In this document: positions 8,654 through 17,675 of the stretch, one piece after another
Numbering within the stretch: position 1 is the stretch's first letter
How the letters are laid out: the number at the start of each line of letters is the position of its first letter
From: JBCBSZ01 sp039818945
GTDB taxonomy: Bacteria; Actinomycetota; Acidimicrobiia; Acidimicrobiales; Poriferisodalaceae
Reading direction: 5' to 3'
DNA: 64,000 bases
Assembly: GCA_039818945.1 (NCBI GenBank)
Contig: JBCBSZ010000004.1
Coordinates: 82,356 to 146,355, forward strand
Notes under the pieces: generated by a model
Databases searched by the model: none
Seen by the model: only the letters and a program-made list of their open reading frames with translations
Told to the model about the DNA's origin: nothing
Translations under genes and position numbers: made by a program

Positions 8654-10018
8654 TCAGACGGCGCCGTAGGCGAGCATGGCATCAGCAACCTTGACGAAGC
8701 CGGCGATGTTGGCGCCCTTCACGTAGTCGACGTACCCATCGTCGCTGCGGCCGTTGGCCACGCACTGCTGGTGGATGCTCGCCATGATGTCGCCGAGCCG
8801 GCCGTCCACCTCGTCCCTGGTCCACGAGATGCGGAGCGCGTTCTGACTCTGCTCGAGGCCCGACACCGCCACGCCGCCAGCGTTCGCCGCCTTGCCCGGC
8901 CCGAACAGCACCTTGGCATCGAGGAAGACGTGGACCCCGTCGAGCTCGGTCGGCATGTTCGCCCCCTCGGCCACGGCCTGGACGCCGTTGGCCACCAGCG
9001 CCCGGGCATCGTCGCCCGAGAGCTCGTTCTGGGTCGCGCACGGCACGGCCAGGTCGCAGGGAACGTGCCACGGCCGCTGGCCCTCGTGGTAGGTGCCCCC
9101 GAAGCGCTCCACGTACTCGGAGATCCGGCCTCGACGCACCTCCTTCAGCTCCTGCACCCACTCGAGCTTCTCGCCCCCGATGCCGTCGGGGTCGTGGACG
9201 AACCCGCCGGAGTCGGACAGCGTCACGACGGTGGCCCCGAGCTGGTCGAGCTTCTCGGCGGCGTACAGCGCGACGTTGCCCGAGCCCGACACCGCCGCGC
9301 GCTTGCCGGTCAGGCCGTCGCCGACCTCGGCCAGCATGTGCTGGAGGAAGTAGATCGTGCCGTAGCCGGTCGCCTCGGTGCGCACCAGGCTGCCGCCGAA
9401 GGCCAGCCCCTTTCCGGTGAGGATCCCCGTGAACCGATTCTCCAGCCGCTTGTACTGGCCGAACAGGTAGCTGATCTCCCGGGCGCCGACGCCGATGTCG
9501 CCGGCTGGCACGTCGACGTCGTCACCGATGTGCCGATGCAGCTCGGTCATCAGCGACTGGCAGAAGCGCATGACCTCTCGATCGCTCTTGCCCTTGGGGT
9601 TGAAGTTCGATCCACCCTTGGCCCCGCCCATCGGCAGGGTGGTGAGGCTGTTCTTGAAGATCTGCTCGAAGCCGAGGAACTTGAGGACGCTGAGGTTGAC
9701 CGAGGGGTGGAAGCGCAAGCCCCCCTTGTAGGGCCCGATCGAGTTGTTGAACTGCACCCGCCACGCCCGGTTGGCTCGGATGTTGCCCTCGTCGTCCTCC
9801 CACGTCACCCGGAAGATCACGATCCGGTCGGGTTCGGTCAGGCGCTCCAGGATCTGGGCCCGGTCGTAGTCCGGCCGCTCGACGATGACCGGCATCAGGG
9901 TCTCGGCCACCTCGTGCACCGCCTGATGGAACTCCGGCTCACCGGGGTTGCGCTTCTCGAGCCCGGCCATGAAGTGGTCGAGTCGGCGTTGGGTCTCCGG
10001 GGTGAGGTCGCGGTTCAT
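8654..10018 (-). CDS. gdhA: NADP-type glutamate dehydrogenase
   Basis: A 454-aa hexameric-type glutamate dehydrogenase that aminates 2-oxoglutarate with NAD(P)H and ammonium. Seen are the glutamate-binding segment GPYKGGLRFHPSVN, the catalytic-lysine loop PMGGAKGGSNFNPKGKS, DVPAGDIGVG and the Rossmann fingerprint VSGSGNVA. The length equals that of E. coli GdhA within a few residues. The ATG at 10018 has GGAG nine bases upstream. A GTG 33 nt earlier is possible but less likely. Confidence 0.95.
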   Translation of the reverse strand: MNRDLTPETQRRLDHFMAGLEKRNPGEPEFHQAVHEVAETLMPVIVERPDYDRAQILERLTEPDRIVIFRVTWEDDEGNIRANRAWRVQFNNSIGPYKGGLRFHPSVNLSVLKFLGFEQIFKNSLTTLPMGGAKGGSNFNPKGKSDREVMRFCQSLMTELHRHIGDDVDVPAGDIGVGAREISYLFGQYKRLENRFTGILTGKGLAFGGSLVRTEATGYGTIYFLQHMLAEVGDGLTGKRAAVSGSGNVALYAAEKLDQLGATVVTLSDSGGFVHDPDGIGGEKLEWVQELKEVRRGRISEYVERFGGTYHEGQRPWHVPCDLAVPCATQNELSGDDARALVANGVQAVAEGANMPTELDGVHVFLDAKVLFGPGKAANAGGVAVSGLEQSQNALRISWTRDEVDGRLGDIMASIHQQCVANGRSDDGYVDYVKGANIAGFVKVADAMLAYGAV

Positions 10019-10091
10019 GGTGGGGGTCTCCAGGTGGGACGGGGTGGTCACGTCGATCCGGGCGGGCGTGGCCGTGCCCGGTGACGACGCG

Positions 10092-11351
10092 TCAGAACAC
10101 GAACGGTGGCAGGTGGCGATCGCCGACCAGCCGCGACTCGCGGCGCAGGGCCGATCCGTGTTCGCGCAGCTCGTCGATCGATCGGACGCCGACCAGCCGC
10201 ATGGCGCGGTCGAGCTCGGCTCGCAGGATCTCGAAGGCCCGGGTCAGCCCGGCGTGACCGCCGGCCCCGAGCCCCGCCGCGGTGACGCGTCCGATGCCGA
10301 CGGCCCTCAATCCGTAGGTCATGGCGATCAGGATGTCGTTGCCGCTGCGAATCCCGCCGTCCATGAAGAACTCGAGCTCGGTGTCGCCGACCTGTGGCAT
10401 CTCCTGCTCGACGATGTGGAGCACCGGCGGCACCCGGTCGTGCTGACGGCCGCCGTGGTTCGACCACACGACGGCGTTCGCCCCGAACTCCTCGGCCTGT
10501 CGGGCATCGTGGGCGCAGTGGACGCCCTTGACGATCAGCGGTCGGTCCTCGCCCCAGGCTTCCTTGATCCACCCGATGTCCTGCCACGTGACCGCGGACG
10601 CGGCGAGCTGCGTGCCGATGTCGGTGTAGGGCATCGGCTCACCGTGCTCGTCGAGCACGTTGACGAACTCCATCAGGCCGCCGTTGGCGAAGTACTGGTA
10701 GAGGAAGGGCAGTCGGGTGACGAACTGCGGGCCGACCGCGAGCCGGCGGGCGGAGAGCGCCACCTTCTCGGCCAGCGACTTGCCGGCGAAGGGGGCCATG
10801 ACCTGCATCGGCTTCATGCGTTCGTGCCCGGCGCGGAAGCCGGAGACGCCCGTGTCGATCGTCAGCACCAGCGCTCCGAACCCGGCGGCGCGGGCCCGGG
10901 CGATCGTGCGCAACGCCGTCTCCTTGCCGCCGAGGAGGTAGAGCTGGAACCAGCAGTCGCCCGAGGAGGCCGCGGTCACCTCCTCCACCGGGGTGCCGGA
11001 GAGCGTCGACTGGGCCATGACGGTGCCGAACTCGCCGGCCACCCGTGAGGCGACGGCGTCGCCGGAGGGCGTCAGCATGGCCAGGCTGCCCACCGGCGAG
11101 ATGTACCACGGCACGTCCAGATCGAACCCGACCGCCGTCGTGGACATGTCGACGGCGTCGAACTTGACCGCGCTGTAGGCGGTGACCATCGACTCCTGGA
11201 AGGCCTGGACGTTGCCGCGGGCGGTGATCTCGTCGTCCGCGGCGCCCCGGAAGTACTCGAAGGCGATCGGCGGGACACGCTTGTTCGCGAGCCGCCACAG
11301 ATCGGCGGTGGTCAGCGCATCGGCGATCTGTCGTGCTCGGCGCTGTCCCAT
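10092..11351 (-). CDS. FMN-dependent alpha-hydroxy-acid oxidase/dehydrogenase
   Basis: A 419-aa TIM-barrel flavoenzyme of the glycolate oxidase/lactate dehydrogenase (LldD) family, oxidising L-2-hydroxy acids to 2-oxo acids. Seen are the substrate Tyr region FEYFRGAADDEITAR, FMN-binding FQLYL and LIVKGV, catalytic His and Arg in SNHGGRQHD (usually ...QLD), and the phosphate site FFMDGGIRSGNDI. The ATG at 11351 is preceded by GGATGGGGAC. Which hydroxy acid is used cannot be told. Confidence 0.9.
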   Translation of the reverse strand: MGQRRARQIADALTTADLWRLANKRVPPIAFEYFRGAADDEITARGNVQAFQESMVTAYSAVKFDAVDMSTTAVGFDLDVPWYISPVGSLAMLTPSGDAVASRVAGEFGTVMAQSTLSGTPVEEVTAASSGDCWFQLYLLGGKETALRTIARARAAGFGALVLTIDTGVSGFRAGHERMKPMQVMAPFAGKSLAEKVALSARRLAVGPQFVTRLPFLYQYFANGGLMEFVNVLDEHGEPMPYTDIGTQLAASAVTWQDIGWIKEAWGEDRPLIVKGVHCAHDARQAEEFGANAVVWSNHGGRQHDRVPPVLHIVEQEMPQVGDTELEFFMDGGIRSGNDILIAMTYGLRAVGIGRVTAAGLGAGGHAGLTRAFEILRAELDRAMRLVGVRSIDELREHGSALRRESRLVGDRHLPPFVF

Positions 11352-11467
11352 GAGCTTCGTCCCCCATCCTGCCCGTGGCTCCGTGCTGCTCAGATCATGG
11401 CTCGGATCCTGGCGGTGAGGGAGCTCCGCCCAGCGAGCGGGAGCGCACCGAGTTCGCGAGGCCGGCG

Positions 11468-11922
11468 TCATGTCCCCGTCGCGGTGAGCAGCTGTTGGAG
11501 GGCGCGGCGCTCTCGTTCCGTCTCGTTCGGATCGCGAAGGCGATACCTCGTCGCCGCCCGCAGTGCGCTGCGGATCGTTTGCCGCCCCCGGAACCTGGAG
11601 AACAGCGAGACGAAGGCCCGGCCGCCGACGCGCTCGACCAGACCAGACGCCTCGAAGGTCGAGCCGAGCACGTAGGTCGAGCCGCCAGGTCGTCCATCAT
11701 CGTCGGGCCCTCGACGAGCTCCATGACGATGTCGCGACCCGCAGCGGTGCGCACCTCGGGAACTCGGATCCCCTGGTCGAACAACCAGGCCATCATCCGG
11801 CCCTCGAGCGCGCAGTCGTGTTCGGTGCGGTACCGGCGCAGGACCGTGCCATCGCCGAGGTCGAACACATCGGCCGCCCGTCCGACGCCGATGACGGTGC
11901 CCGGCTCGTCTCCTTCGTCCAC
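11468..11922 (-). pseudogene. aminoglycoside/choline phosphotransferase remnant with internal deletion and frameshift
   Basis: From a GTG at 11922 (GGAGGG upstream) the frame encodes a good kinase N-lobe: GVGRAADVFDLGDGTVLRRY, then IVMELVEGPTMMDDLA. Just after this point, near 11680, the reading moves to another frame that encodes a typical C-terminus of the same family (ending RLRDPNETERERRALQQLL, stop at 11468). The whole middle, including the catalytic HxDxxxxN and metal-binding Asp motifs, is absent. The gene is about half the family's usual 260-300 aa and cannot be active. Confidence 0.7.
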
Positions 11923-11985
11923 ACGACACCCTCCCACGTCTCGTGGCCCCGGCCGCCGGGCCCGGAGGGGCACTACGGTCGGACC

Positions 11986-12660
11986 ATGAGCCAGCCGGTC
12001 CGCGTCATGGTGGAACGCGGCAAGAAGAAGCGCGTCGTGGCCTGCGCCTTCGACTGGCCGGGCTGGGACCGGAGCACGAAGCTGGGCGGCGACGCGCTGG
12101 AGGTCCTCGACAGCTACCGGCTGCGCTTCGCCAAGGTCGCCGAGCTCGCCGGCTACGGCGACGAGTTCGCCCGGCTGGGTGGGCTCGCCCTGGTCGAGGA
12201 GGTCGAGGGCATCGGGATGACCGACTACTACGGCGTCTCGGGCCGGGCCGCGACCGCGGAGCACGATCCGATGATCGACGCCGTGCTCGAGCGGAAGGTG
12301 GCACTGCTGCAGGCGGCGTGGACCACGTTCGACGAGACGGCCGCTCGGGTCTCCGCCGAGCTGCGGAAGGGCCCGCGCGGTGGGGGCAGGGAGAAGGAGA
12401 GGATCATCCGGCACGTGAACGGCGCGGAGATCGACGAGTTCGCCCCCAAGGTCGGCGTGAAGGTGCCGTTGGAGACGAGGGACGACCCGACGGCCCTGCG
12501 CGCCTACCGCGCCGCCTTCGTCGACGCGATCCGTGAGCATCACGATCGAGGTGCACCGGCACGGTCGTGGGCGCTGCAGTTCCTGATCCGGCGCTGCGCG
12601 CGGCACGCGCTGGACCACGCCTGGGAGCTCGAGGACCGGGACCTGACCGAGGTCGGGTAG
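11986..12660 (+). CDS. uncharacterised actinobacterial protein with DinB-like C-terminal motif
   Basis: A 224-aa soluble protein without signal peptide or membrane segment. It begins MVERGKKKRVVACAFDWPGW and ends with ARHALDHAWELEDRD. The HALDHAWE(I/L)EDR ending is shared with actinobacterial DinB-related proteins, four-helix-bundle putative thiol-dependent transferases. The start is supported by TACGGT (11974-11979) six bases before the ATG. No function is assigned. The next gene, convergent, is also DinB-like. Confidence 0.6.
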   Translation: MSQPVRVMVERGKKKRVVACAFDWPGWDRSTKLGGDALEVLDSYRLRFAKVAELAGYGDEFARLGGLALVEEVEGIGMTDYYGVSGRAATAEHDPMIDAVLERKVALLQAAWTTFDETAARVSAELRKGPRGGGREKERIIRHVNGAEIDEFAPKVGVKVPLETRDDPTALRAYRAAFVDAIREHHDRGAPARSWALQFLIRRCARHALDHAWELEDRDLTEVG

Positions 12661-12684
12661 CCGGCCCTGTCGGACGACGAGCGG

Positions 12685-13251
12685 TCAGTCACCGCTCCGG
12701 AACGGTGACCAGTTCGCCGGCGGATCCTCGCCGACCCTCCCGTCGATGGCCTCGCGCAGCAGGTCGGCGTGCCCGGTGTGGCGCCCGTACTCCTCCAGGA
12801 GATCGAAGAGCAGTCGTCGGATGGTGGCGAGCTGACCGCCGGGGCCTCGCATCGGCGTCTCGGCGTCGAGTCCCCGCTCGGCGATGGCCGCCTCGAATCG
12901 GCGGCGCGCCCGTATGACCGCCTCGTCGTACCAGGCGTACAGCACCTCGGGCTCGTCCTCGGCAGCGGTCCTGAACTCCGGGTCGTCATCGGGGGCGTCG
13001 CCGTCCCAGCGCGCGTCCCTCGGGGAACCATCGAGCCGGACGCTCGACGCCTCGTCCTCGACGCGGGCCAGGTGCTTCAGGAGACCGCCGACGCTCAGCT
13101 GCGACGACGGGAGGCGCGCGGCCATGCCGTTCGCATCGAGACCATCGGCCTTCCAGCGGAAGGTCGCCCGCATGCGATCGAGCGCACCGAGGAGATGCTC
13201 GATCTCGGTCCCGGCCAGCGGCGGTTCCCACGGAGGCAGGTCGGCGGCCAT
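12685..13251 (-). CDS. DinB/DUF664-family protein (putative mycothiol-dependent enzyme)
   Basis: A 188-aa four-helix-bundle protein with the DUF664 pattern: LLGALDRMRATFRWKADGL, LSVGGLLKHLARVEDE (metal-binding His), a DDPEFR segment and EEYGRHTGHADLLREAIDG with the second metal His pair. Actinobacterial relatives are often mycothiol-dependent transferases. The reaction here is unknown. TACCGT lies six bases before the ATG at 13251, supporting a leaderless start. Confidence 0.8.
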   Translation of the reverse strand: MAADLPPWEPPLAGTEIEHLLGALDRMRATFRWKADGLDANGMAARLPSSQLSVGGLLKHLARVEDEASSVRLDGSPRDARWDGDAPDDDPEFRTAAEDEPEVLYAWYDEAVIRARRRFEAAIAERGLDAETPMRGPGGQLATIRRLLFDLLEEYGRHTGHADLLREAIDGRVGEDPPANWSPFRSGD

Positions 13252-13293
13252 GCGCCGACGGTAGTGGCCTCGTGGCCGGCGGTGGGGTGTCGT

Positions 13294-14652
13294 TCAGCGG
13301 GCCGACCGGCGTGTCAGGCCGAGATCAACCCGATCGAGTCGGTGACTCGCGTGCGAACGACGATCGTGCTCAACGCCGTGGACGAGCGACCGCCCTTGGA
13401 GGGTCACCCCTCGGCTGACCCGACCCAGCGCTCGATGCTTGTGGCGGTTGTGGGCCGAACAGAGCGGGAGCGCGTTGGCCTGGTCGGTCCGGCCTCCCCG
13501 GTGCCACTCGGTGATGTGGTCGATCTCGCATCCTGTGGCCGGCCGGGAGCACCCCGGCCATCGACATCGTCGGTGACCGAGGAGGGCGGCGAGTCGGGCG
13601 GGACCGGTGAAGAGGCGCCGGCTCCGGCCGAGATCGATGGTGACCGAGTCGGCGCCGAGCACGGCGCGCCGCACGTGGCCGATCAGGGCGGCCGCCGCGG
13701 TCTCGGTGGGGTCGAGTTGGTGACCGTCGAGCGTCTCGCAGCAGTAGCCGTCGTCGGCGCCGGGGACCCGCTCGGCGGGATCGGCGCCGGCCAGGCGGGT
13801 GAGCTCCCGCTCGAAGGTGGCCTGGTCGACGACGACGTTCGTGACCAGCTTCGAGCCGTCGCCACCGGGTCGGTCGGCGGCCGCGGCTCGCGCCATGGCC
13901 AGGAGCGCATCGGCCCGTCGCTGCGCAGGGGTGCGGGCGAGCTCGCCGATGGCAGCGTCGTCCCCGAGCCGCCCGCGGGCGTCGCCGAGGTCCAGTTGGA
14001 ACTCGGCGTCGACGAAGTGCTCGAAGATCGAGTGGAGCTCGGCGCCCTCCAGTGACGCCCAGCCGCCCTCCAACGTCCACGTGCCGTCGTAGCCCTGCAC
14101 GATGCGGGCATCGCGCCGCTCGTGCGCACGTTGGTTGGCGTCCCGGGTGCCGTCCGGGTCGGCGGCGCGAACCAGGTCGGCCAACCAGGCGGAGAAGTCG
14201 TCGAAGCGCCACGCGACCGCTCGGTCGGCAATCAGCTCGTCGCAGGCGGCGAGACCGTCGCGGGCGCGCGGGTTGGCCATCGCCGAGGCGATGCGATCGG
14301 CCTGATCGGCGCCGAGCTCACCGGCCGCGAGCCGCCGGCTCACGACCGGCAGGCGACGGAGCGCGCCGGCCAGTCGGCCCGTCCGGCGAGCCCGCGCCGG
14401 TGATGATCGGGCGACGTGGGCGCAGAACGTCTGGGCCGAGCGGTGACCGCCCTCGGCGAACACACCGGAGACCTGGACCGCCTCCTGCAGGCGCACCTCG
14501 ACCGCCGCCACCTTCGCCGTCAGCGAGGCGGCCAGCTCGACCAGCACACGGGCGTCTCCGAGCGACTCCGGCTCGAGATCGGAGGCGAGCAGCGCATCGA
14601 GGTCGGCGCCGAGCTGCTTCAGCGCCACCGCCGGATCGAGCACCGTCTCCAT
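13294..14652 (-). CDS. DUF222 / HNH endonuclease domain protein (13E12-repeat-like)
   Basis: A 452-aa protein with an N-terminal DUF222 helical domain (about 20-320) and a C-terminal HNH nuclease domain with the zinc-type CRWPGC, EIDHITEW, the GGRTDQANALPLC segment and HNRHKH. These are the 13E12-repeat family proteins of actinobacteria. The ATG at 14652 is preceded by a LexA-type box at 14666-14679 and a possible -10 TACGCT, so it is probably SOS-induced. Its DNA target and biological role are unknown. Confidence 0.88.
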   Translation of the reverse strand: METVLDPAVALKQLGADLDALLASDLEPESLGDARVLVELAASLTAKVAAVEVRLQEAVQVSGVFAEGGHRSAQTFCAHVARSSPARARRTGRLAGALRRLPVVSRRLAAGELGADQADRIASAMANPRARDGLAACDELIADRAVAWRFDDFSAWLADLVRAADPDGTRDANQRAHERRDARIVQGYDGTWTLEGGWASLEGAELHSIFEHFVDAEFQLDLGDARGRLGDDAAIGELARTPAQRRADALLAMARAAAADRPGGDGSKLVTNVVVDQATFERELTRLAGADPAERVPGADDGYCCETLDGHQLDPTETAAAALIGHVRRAVLGADSVTIDLGRSRRLFTGPARLAALLGHRRCRWPGCSRPATGCEIDHITEWHRGGRTDQANALPLCSAHNRHKHRALGRVSRGVTLQGRSLVHGVEHDRRSHASHRLDRVDLGLTRRSAR

Positions 14653-14665
14653 GGCCCCAGCGTAG

Positions 14666-14679
14666 CGAACAGGTGTTCG
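14666..14679. promoter_or_regulatory. LexA (SOS) box
   Basis: CGAACAGGTGTTCG is an exact match to the actinobacterial/Gram-positive core CGAAC-N4-GTTCG. It lies 14 bases upstream of the DUF222/HNH start, immediately before a possible -10 (TACGCT on the minus strand). LexA would block RNA polymerase there until DNA damage. It was found by eye, and binding is inferred. Confidence 0.75.
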
Positions 14680-14838
14680 TTTCGTGCTCTGAACGGCCAG
14701 GTTCGGGGCCGACCTCTTCGCTCGTCGCACCGGCCTCCGCTCGGCTCGCGTGGGGCACCGCGCCCGGGCTGGCCAGGGCGGGCGTCGGGTCCCTACGGTC
14801 TCCAGGGCGCCGACGGTGAGGGGGGCAGGGTGCGGTCG

Positions 14839-15672
14839 ATGTCGGATGCCGAGCTGCGGGATCACCTCCGCCGACTGGACGAGGTCGGCTACACGGTGAT
14901 CGAGGAGGCCATCGACGCCGACCTCATGGGTGAGCTGCGGCGGGCCCTCGGGGAGGTCGAGGCCGAGCACGACATCGGGTACGCCGGGACGGCGTTCGAG
15001 GGCCGCAAGACGGTCCGGATCTACAACCTGCTCGCCCTGCACCGCGCCTTCGAGCAGGTGCCGGTCTCGCCGCTGGTGCTCCCCCTGATGGAGCGCGTGC
15101 TGGACCCCGAGCTGCAGCTGTCGTCGCTGTCGGCGATCTGCCTCGGGCCGGGCCAGGAGGCCCAGCCCCTGCACGCCGACACGAACCTGATCCCGCTGCC
15201 TCGCCCGCACGTGCCGATCGCCATGAACTCGATGTGGGCACTGACCGACTTCACCGAGGCCAACGGCGCGACGCGGATCGTGCCCGGGAGCCACCGCTTC
15301 GACGACGACCCCGACTACAGCTCGACCCACGACACCGAGTGCGCGGAGATGGCGGCCGGGTCGATCCTCGTCTGGCCCAGCACGCTGTGGCACGGCGGCG
15401 GTGCCAACACGACCGACCGTCGACGCGACGGGATCGCCTGCTACTACTGCGCGGGCTGGATCCGCCAACAGGAGAACCAGCAGCTCGGCGTGCCGTGGAC
15501 CCGACTCGAGCGGTTCGATCGACGGCTGCTGGAGCTGTGCGGGTTCTCGGTGTACCGGGGCATCTACGGTCACATCGACAACCGCGACCCGATCGAGCTG
15601 CTCGGCCGCGAGCGGGGCCAATCGATGGCGTGGGAGGCGAGCGACCGGGCGGCGGCGCGCCGGGCCGAGTAG
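14839..15672 (+). CDS. phytanoyl-CoA dioxygenase (PhyH) family Fe(II)/2-oxoglutarate oxygenase
   Basis: A 277-aa jelly-roll oxygenase. The metal triad is visible as His and Asp in LHADTN and His in LWHGGGANTTDRRR, whose Arg would bind 2-oxoglutarate. VPGSHRF is the usual core strand. The family hydroxylates fatty acyl-CoAs and many secondary metabolites, so the substrate is not predictable. Either ATG 14839 or the in-frame GTG at 14830 may be the start; a G-rich ribosome site precedes both. Confidence 0.88.
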   Translation: MSDAELRDHLRRLDEVGYTVIEEAIDADLMGELRRALGEVEAEHDIGYAGTAFEGRKTVRIYNLLALHRAFEQVPVSPLVLPLMERVLDPELQLSSLSAICLGPGQEAQPLHADTNLIPLPRPHVPIAMNSMWALTDFTEANGATRIVPGSHRFDDDPDYSSTHDTECAEMAAGSILVWPSTLWHGGGANTTDRRRDGIACYYCAGWIRQQENQQLGVPWTRLERFDRRLLELCGFSVYRGIYGHIDNRDPIELLGRERGQSMAWEASDRAAARRAE

Positions 15673-15712
15673 CCCGACGCGCCCGGGGTCGGGCGCCCCG
15701 CCGCCTCGGTGG

Positions 15713-16021
15713 CTACGGGAGCTTCTCGGCCAGGACCTCGGCGGGAAGGATCTCGGGCGCAGCGCCGAGCAGCTCCCCGTTCTGCTGCAGGGCCTCGACG
15801 ATGGCGCCGCCGGCGTGTGCCGTGCGGTCGGCTTCGGTGCGGAAGGCGTCGAAGATCCAGAAGGTCCGGGCGTCGGTCCGTACGGCGAACCACACGATCG
15901 TGCCCGCCTCGTCGTTGGCCAGGTCGACCGCGCCGGTCAGGAATGAGGCAAGGGCGTCCTCGCTCCCGTCGGCTGCGACGAGCTTGGCGACGAAGGCGTA
16001 GGGCAGGGTGGCGTCGGACAT
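15713..16021 (-). CDS. putative antibiotic biosynthesis monooxygenase (ABM) domain protein
   Basis: A 102-aa ferredoxin-like-fold protein. Seen are VAKLVAADGSEDAL, TIVWFAVRTDARTFWIFDAFRTEADRTAHAGG and ALQQNGELL, the standard spacing of YgiN/quinol-monooxygenase-type ABM proteins. These usually act as dimers on quinones or polyketides or as heme-degrading relatives. A GGGAG site precedes the ATG. It is divergent from the GlxA-type regulator at 16134, which may control it. Confidence 0.8.
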   Translation of the reverse strand: MSDATLPYAFVAKLVAADGSEDALASFLTGAVDLANDEAGTIVWFAVRTDARTFWIFDAFRTEADRTAHAGGAIVEALQQNGELLGAAPEILPAEVLAEKLP

Positions 16022-16133
16022 GGTGGTCTCCCATCGGTCTCGCCGGGATCGTCGATCCCGGTCGACCCGAACGTACGACGCCCACCGGCGGGATGGCAGT
16101 GGCGGATACGGCAGGAGTACTATCGTTTGCGTC

Positions 16134-17075
16134 ATGGAGCTCGGACTCGTGGTCCACGACGGGTGCTTCGGTTCGGCGGTGGCGTCGGTCATCGACATCG
16201 TGCGGGTCGCCGACGCCGTCCGCGGTGAGGTCGACGGTCGCATCGAACCGCTCGCGCTGACGATCGCCGGCCATCGACGTCGGGTGGGGACCACGTCCTC
16301 GATGGTGTTGCCGGTCGACCGATCGCTGGCAGACCTGTCCGATCTCGACGTCGTGATCGTCCCGGCGTTGGGCACGCTCACCGGTCCCGCGACGGCGGGC
16401 GTGCTCGAGGGTCGGCCCGCACGGTCGCTCGTCGCGGCGCTCGGACGGCTCGATCCCTCGACGACCCGGATCGCCGCCGCCTGCACGGGCGTGTTCGCGC
16501 TCGCGGAGACCGGCCTCGTCGACGACCGGCGGGCGACGACGAGCTGGTTCCTCGGACCCGAATTCCGCCGTCGCTACCCGAGGGTCGACCTCGACCTCGA
16601 CACGATGGTGGTCGCCGATGGCAACGTCGTGACCGCAGGAGCGGCCTTCGCCCACATCGACCTCGCGCTGTCGATCGTCCGCTGGGTGAGCCCCGATCTC
16701 GCCCGCCACGTCGCCCGGCTGCTCCTCATCGACGAACGACCGTCGCAGGCGGCGTTCGTCGCCTACGAGCACCTCGACCACGACGACCCGGTGGTGGTCG
16801 ACTTCGAACGTCACGTCCGAGCGCGGCTCGACGAGCCCTTCGACGTCGCTTCGGCGGCGAAGGCGATCGGCACCAGTCGCCGCACGCTGGAGCGACGGGT
16901 TCGTGCGGCGTTGAACCTCACGCCACTGGGCTTCGTTCGACGCCTCCGGCTCGAGCGAGCTCGTCACCTGGCGGCGACCACCGACCTCAGCACCGCAGAC
17001 ATCGCGCTCCGGGTCGGGTACGCCAACGCCGAGACGCTGCGCGCGCTCCTTCGTCGCGAACGACGTCCGTCCTGA
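16134..17075 (+). CDS. GlxA-type transcriptional regulator (DJ-1/PfpI domain plus AraC helix-turn-helix)
   Basis: A 313-aa protein. Residues 1-170 are a DJ-1/PfpI-like sensor domain with the nucleophile-elbow Cys in AAACTGVFALAETGLVDDRRAT. Residues 205-310 are an AraC-family double helix-turn-helix (FDVASAAKAIGTSRRTLERRV and STADIALRVGYANAETLRALLRR). TACTAT at 16118-16123 is a good -10 very close to the ATG at 16134. It probably regulates the divergent ABM-domain gene (inference). Confidence 0.9.
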   Translation: MELGLVVHDGCFGSAVASVIDIVRVADAVRGEVDGRIEPLALTIAGHRRRVGTTSSMVLPVDRSLADLSDLDVVIVPALGTLTGPATAGVLEGRPARSLVAALGRLDPSTTRIAAACTGVFALAETGLVDDRRATTSWFLGPEFRRRYPRVDLDLDTMVVADGNVVTAGAAFAHIDLALSIVRWVSPDLARHVARLLLIDERPSQAAFVAYEHLDHDDPVVVDFERHVRARLDEPFDVASAAKAIGTSRRTLERRVRAALNLTPLGFVRRLRLERARHLAATTDLSTADIALRVGYANAETLRALLRRERRPS

Positions 17076-17675
17076 TCAGGTCGCAGCGGGTGGCGGGACG
17101 AGCACGGCGGCGACGAGCAGGTCCCGGAAGAGGGCGCGGCGTCCGTCGCGGCCGAGGTCGTCGCGCAGGAGCGCGACGGCGTGGACGGTCATGATGAGGT
17201 CGACCGCGCGCTCGTTCGTGAGGTCGGCGCGGACTCGACCGACGGCGCGGCCCCGGTCGAGCAGCGGCGACCAGTCGGCCACCATCGCCTGGGCGATCGT
17301 GTCGTTCACGCGCAGCAGGAAGCGCTCGGGCGAGCCGGCGTGCTCGTGCCGGACGATCTCGGACAGGAGCGAGTCGGCCTCGCTGTCCTCGATCGCGGCC
17401 AGCGAGCCCTCGACGAGCGCCTCCTCGATGTCGGCGTACGTCGCCAACCGGGCGTTGACGGTCCGCCGCAGGTCGCGGACGCGACGGTCGAGCAGCTCGG
17501 CGACGAGCGCGGGCCGGTCGTCGAAGAGCCGGTACAGCGTCCGTCGCGAGATGCCGGCCTCGTCGGCGATGTCGTTCATCGACGTGCGCTGAGGTCCGTA
17601 GCGCTCGAAGCATCGGACCGCCGCGTCGAGCACCTTCGTGCGCTCGGCGGCCTCGTCGGGACCCGGCGGGCTCAC
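17076..17675 (-). CDS. TetR-family transcriptional regulator
   Basis: A 199-aa repressor. The N-terminal helix-turn-helix is clear: VLDAAVRCFERYGPQRTSMNDIADEAGISRRTLYRLFDDRPAL. The ligand domain is specific to an unknown inducer. The GTG start overlaps the amidohydrolase stop by 4 nt, so the two form one operon. The inverted repeat at 19507-19532 upstream of that operon is a candidate autoregulatory site. Confidence 0.9.
   Translation of the reverse strand: MSPPGPDEAAERTKVLDAAVRCFERYGPQRTSMNDIADEAGISRRTLYRLFDDRPALVAELLDRRVRDLRRTVNARLATYADIEEALVEGSLAAIEDSEADSLLSEIVRHEHAGSPERFLLRVNDTIAQAMVADWSPLLDRGRAVGRVRADLTNERAVDLIMTVHAVALLRDDLGRDGRRALFRDLLVAAVLVPPPAAT

Noticed and set aside
11563..11985. 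Upstream in-frame extension of the 11986 gene
   Set aside because: The added 141 residues are low complexity and antisense to the phosphotransferase remnant; TACGGT six bases before 11986 fixes the start.
14653..15621. Long N-terminal extension of the DUF222/HNH frame on the minus strand
   Set aside because: It is antisense to the PhyH gene and lies upstream of the SOS box; DUF222 proteins start near 14652.
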